A DNA stretch of 64,000 nucleotides from Vibrio sp. 16. GTDB lineage: Bacteria > Pseudomonadota > Gammaproteobacteria > Enterobacterales > Vibrionaceae. This document shows positions 52,115 through 62,436 of this stretch, one piece after another. Position numbers and translations under genes: made by a program. Within the stretch, counting starts at the first letter, position 1; each line of letters opens with the position of its first letter. Where the stretch lies: contig NZ_OY808997.1 of assembly GCF_963681195.1 (NCBI RefSeq), positions 2,170,001-2,234,000 of the forward strand. The letters run 5' to 3'. The notes beneath the pieces were generated by a model, which was given only the letters and a program-made list of their open reading frames with translations, made no database searches and was not told the origin of the DNA.

Positions 52115-52810
52115 ATGCCAAACATCCTACTCATTGACGATGACATCGAACTGACGAGCTTATTAAACGAAGTGCTGACCTTCGAAGGGTTTGACGTAAC
52201 CGAAGCCAACAATGGTGAAGAAGGGTTGGAAAAGCTTGATGACCGCATTGACCTCATTTTGCTTGATGTAATGATGCCTAAGCTCAATGGCATGGAAACG
52301 CTGAAACGACTCAGGGAAAACTGGGACACCCCGGTATTGATGCTGACAGCCAAAGGGGAAGAGATCGATCGTGTCATTGGACTGGAACTTGGCGCTGATG
52401 ACTACCTACCCAAACCATTCAGTGATCGAGAACTGTTGGCAAGAATGCGAGCAATTTTGCGTAGAACTCAGTCGAATGCCAATACCAAATCAGATAAACG
52501 CACCGACTGCATCGAATATCAAGACATCCAAATTTTCCCCGGTAAACAAGAGGCTTACTGCCAAGAGCAGCTGATAGAGCTAACCACCACAGAGTTTGCG
52601 CTGCTCAGCCACTTTGTCCAACACCCAGGAGAAACGCTCACCAAAGAAGTACTCAGTTTGGATGTGTTGGGTAAACGCCTTGCTGCTTTTGACCGTGCCA
52701 TCGACATGCACGTCTCTAACTTACGTAAAAAATTACCTGAACGAAGTGACGGCAAATCGAGAATAAAAACGCTGCGAGGTCGTGGCTACTTACTGGTTGA
52801 GGAAGATTGA
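52115..52810 (+). CDS. cpxR: Response regulator CpxR
   Basis: OmpR-family activator of envelope-stress genes. Receiver domain (1-120) with Asp51 in LILLDVMMP and the Lys in PKPFSD; winged helix (about 130-231) ending IKTLRGRGYLLVEED. The stop codon overlaps the cpxA ATG (TGATG). Confidence 0.97.
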   Translation: MPNILLIDDDIELTSLLNEVLTFEGFDVTEANNGEEGLEKLDDRIDLILLDVMMPKLNGMETLKRLRENWDTPVLMLTAKGEEIDRVIGLELGADDYLPKPFSDRELLARMRAILRRTQSNANTKSDKRTDCIEYQDIQIFPGKQEAYCQEQLIELTTTEFALLSHFVQHPGETLTKEVLSLDVLGKRLAAFDRAIDMHVSNLRKKLPERSDGKSRIKTLRGRGYLLVEED

Positions 52811-54195
52811 TGCGTTTACCCAAAATCACCAGCTTGTATGGTCGTATTTTTGCTATTTTCTGGTTCACCATGCTTCTTGTCTTGGTGGCGGTCTTATCGC
52901 TTCCTCACCTTGATCCGCGTAAAGCCCGTGATATTCCTGCCGACCATTACAACCGCTTGATAGACATAACGCGCAGTATTGAAAAACGATACGCACAAGA
53001 TGACAACTTAGCCAGGGTGCTCTTTAACCTAGAAGGACCTAATCGTTCGCCTAAAGATCCGCGTCCTCGCTTTTTCGTGACCGACCAAGACGGCAACATA
53101 CTGACAACTCAAGACCGAAAAAACTTTCGTTACCGCGCACTGCAAAACTTCATCACTAGTATCGATGTGCCTGGTCAGCCGCAGCAAAAACTGTACGGCC
53201 ACTATATGGTTGCTGGCCCCCTGCCCGTCACTCTGGCGAAACAAGACTTGCTGCTCTACATCGGCGTGAAGTGGAATGAGCCACCGCCATTTTTACTGCG
53301 CATGTTTGATAAGCCTTTCCAACTGCTGTTTGCCGTTATGCTGGTCAGCACACCGTTACTACTTTGGTTGGCGTGGGCATTGAGCCAGCCAGCGCGCAAG
53401 TTGGAGCGAGCCGCCCAACGGGTAGCAAAAGGTGAGTTCATTGTCGATCCAGAACTGGAAAAAGGCACCAGTGAGTTTCGCCAAGCAGGCGCGAGCTTTA
53501 ACCAAATGGTCGAAGCAGTGAATCAAATGATTTCAGGCCAACAACGCCTGCTGTCTGACATTTCACATGAACTGCGCTCACCACTGACTCGGCTAAGGAT
53601 GGCCAGCGCGCTTGCAACCAGAAAACAAGGAGAGAGCCCAGAACTGGCACGAATTGATACCGAAGCTCAGCGGCTTGAGCAGATGATTGGTGAGCTATTG
53701 GAACTGTCGCGCATGCAAGCAGATAGCCATCTAACACGAGAAAAGCAGCCATTGAGCAGTCTATGGGAAGCCATCTTGGCGGATGCTCAGTTTGAAGCGG
53801 AGCAAATGGGGAAAAACCTCACCTTCACTCCAATCCCTGACCGAATCATCTCTGGGACACCTAAGCTATTGATGAGTGCCCTCGACAACATTGTCCGTAA
53901 TGCTATCTATTACGGTCAGGATCGTATCGACATCCAATTTACCGAGTCCGAGCAGCAGATCACCATTACCGTGGATGACAATGGGGAGGGAGTACCTGAC
54001 CATGAACTGGAAGCGATTTTCAGACCGTTTTACCGCGTCTCCACCGCTCGAGATAGACACAGCGGCGGCACAGGACTTGGTCTTACAATAACCGAAAGTG
54101 CCATTCGCCAGCATAGTGGTCACATCGTTGCGACACGCAGTCCACTGGGCGGACTTCGCGTAGAAATCACTCTCCCTTTAAGCATCGGTGAATAA
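52810..54195 (+). CDS. cpxA: Sensor histidine kinase CpxA
   Basis: Inner-membrane sensor of envelope misfolding. The 461 aa run: TM1 (about 12-30), periplasmic sensor domain, TM2 (about 165-185), HAMP, HisKA with LSDISHELRSPLTRLRMA, and HATPase with NIVRNAIYYG, DDNGEGVPDHE and GGTGLGLTI. The ATG at 52810 overlaps the cpxR stop by one base. The kinase is intact. Confidence 0.96.
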   Translation: MRLPKITSLYGRIFAIFWFTMLLVLVAVLSLPHLDPRKARDIPADHYNRLIDITRSIEKRYAQDDNLARVLFNLEGPNRSPKDPRPRFFVTDQDGNILTTQDRKNFRYRALQNFITSIDVPGQPQQKLYGHYMVAGPLPVTLAKQDLLLYIGVKWNEPPPFLLRMFDKPFQLLFAVMLVSTPLLLWLAWALSQPARKLERAAQRVAKGEFIVDPELEKGTSEFRQAGASFNQMVEAVNQMISGQQRLLSDISHELRSPLTRLRMASALATRKQGESPELARIDTEAQRLEQMIGELLELSRMQADSHLTREKQPLSSLWEAILADAQFEAEQMGKNLTFTPIPDRIISGTPKLLMSALDNIVRNAIYYGQDRIDIQFTESEQQITITVDDNGEGVPDHELEAIFRPFYRVSTARDRHSGGTGLGLTITESAIRQHSGHIVATRSPLGGLRVEITLPLSIGE

Positions 54196-54213
54196 CCCTA
54201 CAAACACCTAGTT

Positions 54214-54232
54214 GATAATGGATCTCATTATC
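54214..54232. promoter_or_regulatory. Fur box upstream of sodA
   Basis: GATAATG-GATCT-CATTATC, a perfect 7-bp inverted repeat with 15 of 19 matches to the classic Fur consensus, 36 bp before the sodA start. Iron-bound Fur would repress the gene. Confidence 0.8.
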
Positions 54233-54268
54233 ATTTATAGTAAATCCTTCAATTATGGAGGATTTACT

Positions 54269-54886
54269 ATGTCTCACACCTTTCCAGAACTGCCTTATGC
54301 TTACGATGCACTAGAACCTTATATTGATGCAAAAACCATGGAAGTGCATTACAGCAAGCATCACCGCACTTACTTTGATAAGTTTACCGCAGCAATCAAA
54401 CGCAGCGAACTCGAGTCCACAAGCCTTAGCGAGATTTTCGCGACAATCTCCAATCACCCACCTGCGATTCGCAATAATGGTGGGGGTTACTACAACCATA
54501 TTCTTTATTGGAACTGCATGAAACCAAATGGTGGCGGCGCACCAAACGGTCAGTTGCTTGATGCGATCATCGCTCAGTTTGGTAGCTTTGCTCAATTTCA
54601 GCAACTGTTCACTGAGGCGGCGATTAATACTTTCGGCTCTGGTTTTGCCTGGTTGATCGTCAAAGAGGGTGAACTTCATGTCACCTCAACCACCAATCAA
54701 GATAACCCGCTCATGGATGTTGCCGATATTCAGGGTGAACCTATCCTTGCTTTAGATGTATGGGAGCACGCCTACTACATCAGTTATCAAAACCGCCGCC
54801 CAGAGTACATTGATGCGTGGTGGAATGTGGTGAACTGGGATGCGGTGAGCGAAAACTATTCTGCCGCACTTGCTCAAGGTAAATAA
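54269..54886 (+). CDS. sodA: Superoxide dismutase, manganese type
   Basis: Removes superoxide in the cytoplasm. The 205-aa protein has metal ligands in EVHYSKHH (His27), NHILYWNC and DVWEHAYY. The outer-sphere Gln lies in the C-terminal half (STTNQDNPL) with Gly-Gly in NNGGGYYNH, the manganese-enzyme arrangement rather than the SodB one; cambialistic activity is possible. The ATG at 54269 has GGAGG upstream. A Fur box (54214-54232) covers its promoter, fitting a manganese enzyme made under iron shortage. It follows cpxA. Confidence 0.93.
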   Translation: MSHTFPELPYAYDALEPYIDAKTMEVHYSKHHRTYFDKFTAAIKRSELESTSLSEIFATISNHPPAIRNNGGGYYNHILYWNCMKPNGGGAPNGQLLDAIIAQFGSFAQFQQLFTEAAINTFGSGFAWLIVKEGELHVTSTTNQDNPLMDVADIQGEPILALDVWEHAYYISYQNRRPEYIDAWWNVVNWDAVSENYSAALAQGK

Positions 54887-54982
54887 GCAAGAAAACACGA
54901 ATACTCACAATGTCAGGCTTGGCGGTCATTCGTTGTGACCTTATACTTTCTGACCTAAATTCCATAGTGCAAGAATAACAAT

Positions 54983-55459
54983 ATGTTTGATATCGCCCTT
55001 TATGAGCCAGAGATCGCCCCAAATACGGGTAACATTATCCGCTTATGTGCCAATTGTGGTGCTAACCTTCACCTGATCGAGCCATTGGGTTTTGATTTAG
55101 AGGAGAAGAAGGTGCGCCGCGCAGGGTTGGATTACCACGATCTCGCGAGAGTCACTCGCCATAAAGACTATCAAGCCTTTGTCGAGTACCTTGAAAAAGA
55201 GCGTGGAGACTATCGAATCTTTGCTTGTACTACGAAAACAACGGGTCATCACGTCGATGCAAACTTTCACAAAGGTGACGTATTGTTGTTTGGCCCAGAG
55301 ACGCGTGGTTTACCTGCAGAGCTCATTGAAAGCATGCCAATGGAACAGCGTATTCGTATTCCGATGATGCCAGACGCTCGGAGCTTAAACCTCTCCAACG
55401 CAGTCGCAATTATTGCGTTTGAAGCATGGCGGCAAATGGGCTTTGAAGGCGCTCAATAA
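54983..55459 (+). CDS. trmL: tRNA (cytidine(34)-2'-O)-methyltransferase TrmL
   Basis: SPOUT enzyme that methylates the wobble base of tRNA-Leu. The 158 aa contain [24 protein letters not shown] and [16 protein letters not shown], the trefoil-knot SAM motifs. It lies between sodA and a shared terminator with trpS. Confidence 0.96.
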   Translation: MFDIALYEPEIAPNTGNIIRLCANCGANLHLIEPLGFDLEEKKVRRAGLDYHDLARVTRHKDYQAFVEYLEKERGDYRIFACTTKTTGHHVDANFHKGDVLLFGPETRGLPAELIESMPMEQRIRIPMMPDARSLNLSNAVAIIAFEAWRQMGFEGAQ

Positions 55460-55472
55460 AATCATCAAAGAC

Positions 55473-55502
55473 AAAAAAACGGACTCCAAGGAGTCCGTTT
55501 TT
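55473..55502. terminator. Bidirectional terminator between trmL and trpS
   Basis: ACGGACTCC-AA-GGAGTCCGT flanked by seven A and five T. Confidence 0.93.
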
Positions 55503-55522
55503 ATATCTGATGAATTCGCGGA

Positions 55523-56560
55523 TTATGGACGAGCCACAAAACCCACCGCTTCATACGCTTTCTTCAACGTTTCTGCAGCGCGAGCAGATGCTTTCTCTGC
55601 ACCTTGCTTCATCACTTGATCCATGTAAGCACGGTCGGCACGAATACGGTGGTATTCAGCTTGAATCGGCTCAAGCATCGCAACCAGAGCTTCACCAACG
55701 TCTTTCTTAAATGGACCGTACATTTCAACGCCTTGGTACTTCGCTTCAATTTCTTCAAAGCTCATACCTGTCGCCGCAGAGAACAGACCCATTAGGTTCG
55801 AAATACCCGCTTTGTTGTCCCAATCGTGGGCAATACGCGGTGGCGTTTCTGTGTCGGTTTGCGCCTTGTTGATCTTCTTAAGAATCGACTTCGGCTCTTC
55901 CAAAAGCGTAATCACGTTCTTACGGTTATCATCCGACTTAGACATCTTCTTCGTCGCATCTTGCAGGCTCATGACACGCGCATTCACGGTTGGGATGTAC
56001 GGCTCTGGCACTTGGAAGATTGGCTGCTCAGGCGAGTAGATGTTGTTAAAACGGTTCGCAACATCACGTGCTAGCTCTAAGTGCTGCTTTTGGTCACTGC
56101 CAACTGGCACTTGATGTGCGCCATAAAGCAGAATGTCAGCCGCCATCAACACAGGGTAATCAAACAGACCAACATTGACATCACCAAACTGGCTAGAGCT
56201 GTCTTTCGAGTAACGTGCTGACTTATCTTTAAACTGAGTCATACGGCTCAGCTCACCCATCTGGGTGTAACAGTTAAGAAGCCAACCAAGTTGAGCATGC
56301 TCTGGTACATGTGACTGAACAAATAGCGTGCTCTTTTGCGGATCAACACCAACGGCGAGACAGATTGCTAATGCGTCTAGGGTCGCTTCATGCAGCGCTT
56401 TCGGGTCTTGGCGAACCGTAATTGCGTGAAGGTCTACCACACAGTATTGGCAATCGTAATCGTCTTGCATTTGCTGCCATTGACGTAGAGCACCCAAGTA
56501 GTTACCGATACTTAGTTCACCTGATGGTTGAACACCACTCAATACAATGGGTTTGCTCAT
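55523..56560 (-). CDS. trpS: Tryptophanyl-tRNA synthetase
   Basis: Class I synthetase charging tRNA-Trp. The 345 aa show the HIGH-like GNYLG motif near the start ([19 protein letters not shown]) and KMSKS in [12 protein letters not shown]. It is the last gene of the dam-rpe-gph-trpS run, separated from gph by a hairpin. Confidence 0.98.
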   Translation of the reverse strand: MSKPIVLSGVQPSGELSIGNYLGALRQWQQMQDDYDCQYCVVDLHAITVRQDPKALHEATLDALAICLAVGVDPQKSTLFVQSHVPEHAQLGWLLNCYTQMGELSRMTQFKDKSARYSKDSSSQFGDVNVGLFDYPVLMAADILLYGAHQVPVGSDQKQHLELARDVANRFNNIYSPEQPIFQVPEPYIPTVNARVMSLQDATKKMSKSDDNRKNVITLLEEPKSILKKINKAQTDTETPPRIAHDWDNKAGISNLMGLFSAATGMSFEEIEAKYQGVEMYGPFKKDVGEALVAMLEPIQAEYHRIRADRAYMDQVMKQGAEKASARAAETLKKAYEAVGFVARP

Positions 56561-56596
56561 GGGAATAGTTCCTTTGACTTCTTAATCTAAATAAAT

Positions 56597-56642
56597 GAAA
56601 AACCGTGTCGATTCAGGGTCTACCACCCAGTGACACGGTTTA
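56597..56642 (-). terminator. Hairpin with T-run between gph and trpS
   Basis: On the minus strand AAACCGTGTC and GACACGGTTT pair over an interior GGGT-N5-ACCC-type stem and are followed by TTTTTCATTT. It ends or attenuates transcripts from gph. No run of Trp codons or T-box motif was seen in it. Confidence 0.75.
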
Positions 56643-56688
56643 CTCAGTGTACTCATTGATGAGTATTTTGGAAGATCTTTTGTCGCCG

Positions 56689-57369
56689 TTACGCCGAAAC
56701 AGCGACCGCTTCGACCAAATCTGCGATGGTGTCGGCGACAAAATCTGGATTCGATGCCGCGATAGGCTCACCGTGGTTATAACCGTATGTCAAACCAAAT
56801 GAGTGGCAGCCCGCATTTTTCGCCGCTTTGATGTCGTTACTAGAGTCGCCCACCATTAGCATCTCTTGCGGCTGACAATTGTGTTTCTCAAGCAACCAGT
56901 TCAACGCCATTGGGTTTGGCTTCTTCTCAGGGAAGGTATCACCACCAATCACATCGACAAAGTACTTGTCTATGCCATGCTTGGCTAATACTTCAGGGAC
57001 AAACTTCGATGGCTTGTTGGTTACAAGCGCCATAGTGAAGCCCGCTTTGTGCAGCTCGGCTAAGGTCTCTTTTACTGCTGGGTAGAGGTGGCTCAGTTTG
57101 TGACCGCTCTTTTCGTAGTAGTCATCAAATAACACTCGAGCCCTAGCCAATAGCTCAGAAGACAAATCTGGTGATACCGTTAGGCTACGACTTAACGAAC
57201 GACCAATGAGTACGTCTGCACCATTGCCGACGTAGTCACGGACTTGCGCTTCCGTTACTGCTGGGTAACCCAGTGCTTGTACCGCTTGGTCTGCCGCGAC
57301 GGCCAGATCTGGAACGCTATCGAGCAGCGTTCCGTCCAAATCAAATGCGATTAATTTTATGTTGCTCAT
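56689..57369 (-). CDS. gph: Phosphoglycolate phosphatase
   Basis: HAD hydrolase that removes 2-phosphoglycolate formed during DNA repair. The 226 aa have motif I FDLDGTLLDS and motif IV MLMVGDSSNDIKAA. It lies 4 bp after rpe. Confidence 0.97.
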   Translation of the reverse strand: MSNIKLIAFDLDGTLLDSVPDLAVAADQAVQALGYPAVTEAQVRDYVGNGADVLIGRSLSRSLTVSPDLSSELLARARVLFDDYYEKSGHKLSHLYPAVKETLAELHKAGFTMALVTNKPSKFVPEVLAKHGIDKYFVDVIGGDTFPEKKPNPMALNWLLEKHNCQPQEMLMVGDSSNDIKAAKNAGCHSFGLTYGYNHGEPIAASNPDFVADTIADLVEAVAVSA

Positions 57370-57373
57370 TGAA

Positions 57374-58045
57374 TTAGTTAACCTTTGCTAGCTCAGCGCG
57401 CATCTGGTCAATCACTTCTTTGTAGTCTGGCTGGTTGAAGATTGCAGAGCCTGCAACAAACATATCTGCACCCGCTTCCGCGATCTCTTTGATGTTTTCT
57501 ACTTTCACACCACCATCGATTTCAAGGCGAATATCACGACCCGATTCGTCAATCATCTTACGAACGGCACGCAGCTTATCGAGTGTTTTAGGAATGAAAG
57601 ATTGGCCGCCAAAACCTGGGTTCACCGACATCAACAAAATCATGTCGACTTTATCGATAATGTACTCAAGATGAGAAAGTGGTGTTGCTGGGTTTAGAAC
57701 CACACCTGCTTTACAGCCGTACTCTTTGATCAACTGAAGCGTGCGGTCAACATGCTCAGAGGCTTCGATATGGAAGGTGATCATTGAGGCGCCCGCTTTC
57801 GCGAAATCAGGGATAATGCGGTCAACAGGCTTCACCATAAGATGCACATCGATAGGTGCAGTAATTCCGTAATCACGCAGTGCCTGACAAATCGGAGCGC
57901 CAAAAGTCAAGTTAGGTACGTAGTGGTTATCCATTACGTCAAAGTGAACCACATCAGCACCAGCTGCGAGCACTTTCTCTACGTCTTCACCAAGACGAGC
58001 CATATCCGCAGACAAAATCGATGGAGCGATAAGGAAATCTTTCAT
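57374..58045 (-). CDS. rpe: Ribulose-phosphate 3-epimerase
   Basis: Pentose phosphate enzyme. The 223 aa show [36 protein letters not shown] and [12 protein letters not shown], with both catalytic Asp residues in place. AGGT lies upstream of the start. Part of the conserved dam-rpe-gph-trpS block. Confidence 0.98.
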   Translation of the reverse strand: MKDFLIAPSILSADMARLGEDVEKVLAAGADVVHFDVMDNHYVPNLTFGAPICQALRDYGITAPIDVHLMVKPVDRIIPDFAKAGASMITFHIEASEHVDRTLQLIKEYGCKAGVVLNPATPLSHLEYIIDKVDMILLMSVNPGFGGQSFIPKTLDKLRAVRKMIDESGRDIRLEIDGGVKVENIKEIAEAGADMFVAGSAIFNQPDYKEVIDQMRAELAKVN

Positions 58046-58150
58046 ACCTGACCTCTAGTAGTAATTGGCATCATTGCACACTGAAGAAACTTTGCGCGCA
58101 ATTCTACCTAAGCTAAAGGTCAGAAGATAGGGAAGCGTAATGAAATGTGA

Positions 58151-58978
58151 TTATTTGCCTGAAACAGGGCGGAATAAAGCAAGAAGCTCGTCGACCTTGT
58201 TGCGCCCCGCGCCATTGCGACTGATGGTACGTTTCACTTTAACCACATTCAGCTCCGCACCATGATAGAGGCGTCGGGTTAGCGTTGTATCGTGGTTGGA
58301 AATCAGCACAGGAATACTACGCTCTGTGGCTGCACGCTCCGCGACATCCGCCAATGCGGCTTGATCATCAAGGGTAAAACCATTGCCTGCGTAAGAGGTG
58401 AAGTTAGCGGTCGTCGAAAGGGGCGCATACGGTGGATCGCAATAGACCACGCTGCCTTTGCGCGCTCGTTTGAAGGTGTCATGATAGCCTTCGCATACGA
58501 ATGTCGCTTTCTTAGCTTTCTCAGCAAAAAATTCGAGTTCGGCTTCTGGGAAATAAGGCTTTTTGTAAGAACCGAATGGGACATTAAAGCCGCCCTTTTT
58601 GTTGTAACGGCACAAGCCATTAAAACCAAAACGGTTCATGTACAAGAAGGCGAGCGAGCGATACATCACGTCATCTGTCGCGTTAAACTGCTCACGAATA
58701 TGCAGATACGCCTCTTTTCGGTTGTTCTCTGGACAAAACCAACGCTTGGCTTCAGAGATATACGTCTGCGGGTCGTCTTTGAGCAGGTTGTATAAGTTGA
58801 TCAAATCTGGATTGATATCCGCCAGCAGATATTGTTCATAGTCCGTGTTTAGGAATACAGAACCAGCACCAACGAACGGCTCCACCAGCTTACGTGCCTC
58901 TGGCAAGTGACGCTGGATATCTTCGACAAGTCCGTATTTTCCACCTGCCCATTTCAGGAAGGCACGTTGCTTCTTCAT
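58151..58978 (-). CDS. dam: DNA adenine methylase Dam
   Basis: Methylates adenine in GATC, directing mismatch repair and, in vibrios, the initiation of chromosome 2 replication. The 275 aa show the SAM motif FVGAGSVFLN and the catalytic DPPY (VVYCDPPYAPLS) with the N-terminal KWAGGKYGL. It lies between damX and rpe. Confidence 0.98.
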   Translation of the reverse strand: MKKQRAFLKWAGGKYGLVEDIQRHLPEARKLVEPFVGAGSVFLNTDYEQYLLADINPDLINLYNLLKDDPQTYISEAKRWFCPENNRKEAYLHIREQFNATDDVMYRSLAFLYMNRFGFNGLCRYNKKGGFNVPFGSYKKPYFPEAELEFFAEKAKKATFVCEGYHDTFKRARKGSVVYCDPPYAPLSTTANFTSYAGNGFTLDDQAALADVAERAATERSIPVLISNHDTTLTRRLYHGAELNVVKVKRTISRNGAGRNKVDELLALFRPVSGK

Positions 58979-59045
58979 CTACTGCTCTATCTATCAACCA
59001 AAATTGAGGCTGCGGAATGTAACATATTTTGCGTCGAATCTCAGA

Positions 59046-60530
59046 CTATTTTCCGCGTTCAATCTCTCTATGAACCTGACTCAGTGATTTTGCCCAAGGT
59101 TCAAGCTGTTGTAACTCATCGGAGAGTTCTGCCACGCCGTCTCGAGCGACTTGGATGGTCGGAAAGTTATCGTAGGTGATAATGAACCATTCCACATCAT
59201 TGCGGACAGTTGGGTAGATATAAACGTTCTGTTTGAGTTGATAGGTGTCGAGGAATGCTTGTACATCAGCTAAATCAGTCACTGCTGCCAATTGCAAGGT
59301 GTAGCTGCGTGGTGAAAATGCTTTCAGCTCCTCTTTGGTGAAAGAAAAGTTCACGACGGGTTGCGGTGCGACTTCAGGCTCAGATGCACTTTCAGGCTCT
59401 GGTGTTTCATCTTCAGGAATCGACGCCTCAACCACTTGGTCAATCGCGGAAGTATCCACCGTTTCTGGTTTGTCATCGAGCAAGGCGTCAACCACTTCTG
59501 AGGTAATCACCACGCGTTGATGCCCATCATCACTGCTGCCGACACTCGTCACTTCGCTCGTTACGGCTGGCGGCAAAGATTGCGAGTCATCTTCGGCGCT
59601 TGCCAGCATAGGGTCAACCACAGGATCTGGGGTAATGATTGCTGAGTTAGATTCGGTTGATTCTGCGCTAGAAGTGGCATCGGGTAGCGTCGGAATCACG
59701 GTTTGTTCAACAGACTGCGTGATCTGCTGCATCTTATCGTTTGGTGAAGGCTGAGACATCATCCACCAGTAGCCAGCCCCAACAAGTAGCAGGAGAGTCA
59801 TCACCACTAAGGCGATATTGATAGGCGAGCCGATAATCGAACGGATAATGATCCTTTTTTCCACTTTGTGATCCCCTAATGCCATTATTTCGCCAGGACG
59901 GCGAGCCACTGTGCGATACGCATTGCGTACTCGCTTCTCCATGTCATCTTCAACATATCTAACCACCAATTGCTCAAAAAATCGATCCGCTTCCGACTCG
60001 GAAAGGGCATCGATCTCGAGATCAATGGGTTTGTGTTCTTGCCCATAACTTAGACGCGTGAGCAATGCATCCAGTGTGTTTGACTGTGCAAACAACAAGA
60101 CATTAACGGTCCAAAGTGGGTTTTGCTGAGATTCCAGAACCAACATCCACAGCTCTGAAATAAACGACTCACTGAGCAAATGCGCATCATCAATGGTGAT
60201 AACAATGTCACACGCTTCCCCTTCCATCATTCTGACGAAAGATTCCACCAAAGAGTCTGAGGGATTAAAAAGCGGCTCCGACACCAACTGCGACAATACC
60301 GTCATGCGACGTTGTTCATCATCTTGATTCGGAAAACACAGCAGCAAGGCTTGATTCTTCTCTAATGCCCACGCTTCAAGATAACGCTGAGCGAGCCAAG
60401 TTTTACCCGCGCCGTTATCACCAGCGATCGTCACTAAGTTAGAACCAAAGTTAGTCAACAACTGCAGTCTCTCAAGCAATTCTACTTGAGAGTCTAACTC
60501 CAACACATGCGAGTCATGCGCCATGTTCAT
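59046..60530 (-). CDS. damX: Cell-division protein DamX (AAA + SPOR)
   Basis: Septal-ring protein. The 494 aa have a cytoplasmic AAA-type domain with Walker A GDNGAGKT (about 37-44) and Walker B VITIDDAH, one membrane segment (about 238-260), an acidic Ser/Glu/Pro-rich linker and a C-terminal SPOR domain (about 405-485, SYTLQLAAVTDLADV) that binds denuded glycan at the septum. The start could also be the ATG two codons later. Confidence 0.93.
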   Translation of the reverse strand: MNMAHDSHVLELDSQVELLERLQLLTNFGSNLVTIAGDNGAGKTWLAQRYLEAWALEKNQALLLCFPNQDDEQRRMTVLSQLVSEPLFNPSDSLVESFVRMMEGEACDIVITIDDAHLLSESFISELWMLVLESQQNPLWTVNVLLFAQSNTLDALLTRLSYGQEHKPIDLEIDALSESEADRFFEQLVVRYVEDDMEKRVRNAYRTVARRPGEIMALGDHKVEKRIIIRSIIGSPINIALVVMTLLLLVGAGYWWMMSQPSPNDKMQQITQSVEQTVIPTLPDATSSAESTESNSAIITPDPVVDPMLASAEDDSQSLPPAVTSEVTSVGSSDDGHQRVVITSEVVDALLDDKPETVDTSAIDQVVEASIPEDETPEPESASEPEVAPQPVVNFSFTKEELKAFSPRSYTLQLAAVTDLADVQAFLDTYQLKQNVYIYPTVRNDVEWFIITYDNFPTIQVARDGVAELSDELQQLEPWAKSLSQVHREIERGK

Positions 60531-60627
60531 CCGCCACCCTAAAGATAATACTCAAAGATACCAACTCAGCGGCTTATACAACGAATTGTTGAGCTGTTTT
60601 CTGGGCTGGTATCACACCAAGGTAAGA

Positions 60628-61716
60628 TTAAATATCGCGACCAAAATCAATTGCTTGCTTGATAATGGCTTCAGGTACACCTTTTACAACGTCTGCGGTA
60701 CCAATGCTTGTTGGTAACACCAATCGAAGCTCACCCGCCAACACTTTTTTATCGCGCATCATATGACGCATAAAATCGTCAAACGTCATCTGCTCTGGAG
60801 TGTGTACAGGAAGTTTTGCTTTTTTAAGTATAGAGACAATTCGCTCAACTTGCGCTTCAGAGATAAGCCCATGAAGCTGGGCCGTTTTTGCCGCCATGAC
60901 AGTGCCAGATGAGACCGCCTCGCCATGAAGCCAGTTGCCGTACCCGAGTTCTGCCTCAATGGCATGACCAAAGGTATGCCCTAAGTTCAGCAATGCACGA
61001 ATGCCTGACTCTTTTTCGTCTTGAGCCACAACCTCTGCCTTAATCTCACAACAGCGTGCGATTGCGTAAGTCAGTGCGGTTTCATCAAGAGCGTACAGCT
61101 TGTCTAGGTTTTCTTCTAACCAAACAAAAAAGTCCTGATCGTAGATAATGCCGTACTTGATTACTTCAGCGATACCCGCCGCAAACTCACGTTCAGGGAG
61201 TGTTTTCAAACAATCGGTGTCGATCACTACCGCTTTAGGTTGGTAAAAAGCACCAATCATGTTTTTACCTAGCGGGTGGTTGACTGCGGTTTTTCCGCCA
61301 ACCGAGGAGTCCACTTGTGACAGAAGCGTGGTTGGGATCTGGATAAAATCAACGCCACGCTGGTAACAAGCGGCTGAAAATCCGACTAAATCGCCAATCA
61401 CACCGCCACCTAACGCAATCACCACCACATCACGAGCGAAGTTCCCTTCTAGCAAGTAACTCATTACGGTATTGAAGGTCTCGAGTGATTTGTATTGCTC
61501 ACCGTCTGGCAGTTCCAATAGCGAGGATTCACAACCAAGTTGGTCAAGTAAAGAGAGGATTTTGTCGGCATAAAGTGGCGCTACAGTGACATTAGAAATC
61601 ACTACCACTTTTTGTTTCTGCGCTAAGAAAGAAAGGTGGGCCGGATTATTAAACAATCCGGCACCAATTGAGATTGGATAGCTACGTTCGCCTAAGCTGA
61701 CCGTAATCCGTTCCAT
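60628..61716 (-). CDS. aroB: 3-dehydroquinate synthase
   Basis: Second step of the shikimate pathway, NAD- and zinc-dependent. The 362 aa show [39 protein letters not shown] and the metal-binding region [12 protein letters not shown]. It lies 25 bp after aroK. Confidence 0.98.
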   Translation of the reverse strand: MERITVSLGERSYPISIGAGLFNNPAHLSFLAQKQKVVVISNVTVAPLYADKILSLLDQLGCESSLLELPDGEQYKSLETFNTVMSYLLEGNFARDVVVIALGGGVIGDLVGFSAACYQRGVDFIQIPTTLLSQVDSSVGGKTAVNHPLGKNMIGAFYQPKAVVIDTDCLKTLPEREFAAGIAEVIKYGIIYDQDFFVWLEENLDKLYALDETALTYAIARCCEIKAEVVAQDEKESGIRALLNLGHTFGHAIEAELGYGNWLHGEAVSSGTVMAAKTAQLHGLISEAQVERIVSILKKAKLPVHTPEQMTFDDFMRHMMRDKKVLAGELRLVLPTSIGTADVVKGVPEAIIKQAIDFGRDI

Positions 61717-61741
61717 GGGTATTCTCCAATTGCTAAAAGTC

Positions 61742-62260
61742 TTAACGTTCTTCTAGCATTTTTACGATCTGGTTGGCTACCACTTTTGCACTTTGATCGT
61801 CTGTACGTACTGTGTAATCCGCAATTTCTTCGTAAAGTGGGTTACGTTCACCTGCTAGGGCTTCCAACACTTCACGTGGATTATCAGTTTGTAATAATGG
61901 GCGCTTCTTGTCGCGGTTAGTGCGAGCAAGCTGTTTTTCAATCGTTGTTTCTAGGTAAACCACGATCCCGCGAGCAGAAAGACGATTGCGGTTTTCTTTG
62001 CTCTTGATTGAACCACCACCTGTCGCAAGAACAATGCCTTGCTCTTCGGTAAGGTCGTTAATCACTTTTTCCTCGCGATCACGGAAGCCTTCTTCACCTT
62101 CTACGTCAAATACCCAAGCGATATCTGCGCCTGTACGTTCTTCAATAACGGTATCAGAATCAACAAACTCCATATGAAGTTGTTGAGCTAGGTGTCTACC
62201 GATTGTGCTTTTGCCGGCACCCATTGGGCCAACAAGGAAAATATTGCGTTTCTCAGCCAT
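61742..62260 (-). CDS. aroK: Shikimate kinase I
   Basis: Phosphorylates shikimate. The 172 aa show the P-loop [11 protein letters not shown], the substrate motifs DSDTVIE and GFRDREE, and GGG in LATGGGSI. It follows pilQ by 176 bp and precedes aroB, the usual pilQ-aroK-aroB order. Confidence 0.98.
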   Translation of the reverse strand: MAEKRNIFLVGPMGAGKSTIGRHLAQQLHMEFVDSDTVIEERTGADIAWVFDVEGEEGFRDREEKVINDLTEEQGIVLATGGGSIKSKENRNRLSARGIVVYLETTIEKQLARTNRDKKRPLLQTDNPREVLEALAGERNPLYEEIADYTVRTDDQSAKVVANQIVKMLEER

Positions 62261-62339
62261 GTTTAGCAGTAATTTACAACGTTAATTCAATGACATCGCC
62301 ACAAGAAATGCCAGTCTATAACTAGCGATGAAGATGCTT

Positions 62340-62402
62340 GTGGCACCGATTCCTCACAGATAATTCGTGATAAGACCCGAAATTATCTAGATATGGTGCC
62401 AC
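62340..62402 (-). other. Nested inverted repeats between pilQ and aroK
   Basis: An outer perfect 8-bp repeat GTGGCACC/GGTGCCAC (62340-62347 with 62395-62402) encloses an inner one AGATAATT/AATTATCT (62358-62365 with 62381-62388). No T-run follows on the minus strand, so it may be a processing or stability structure. Confidence 0.6.
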
Positions 62403-62436
62403 TAATGCAAATTTATTTTTTCAAAGTCACCATTTC

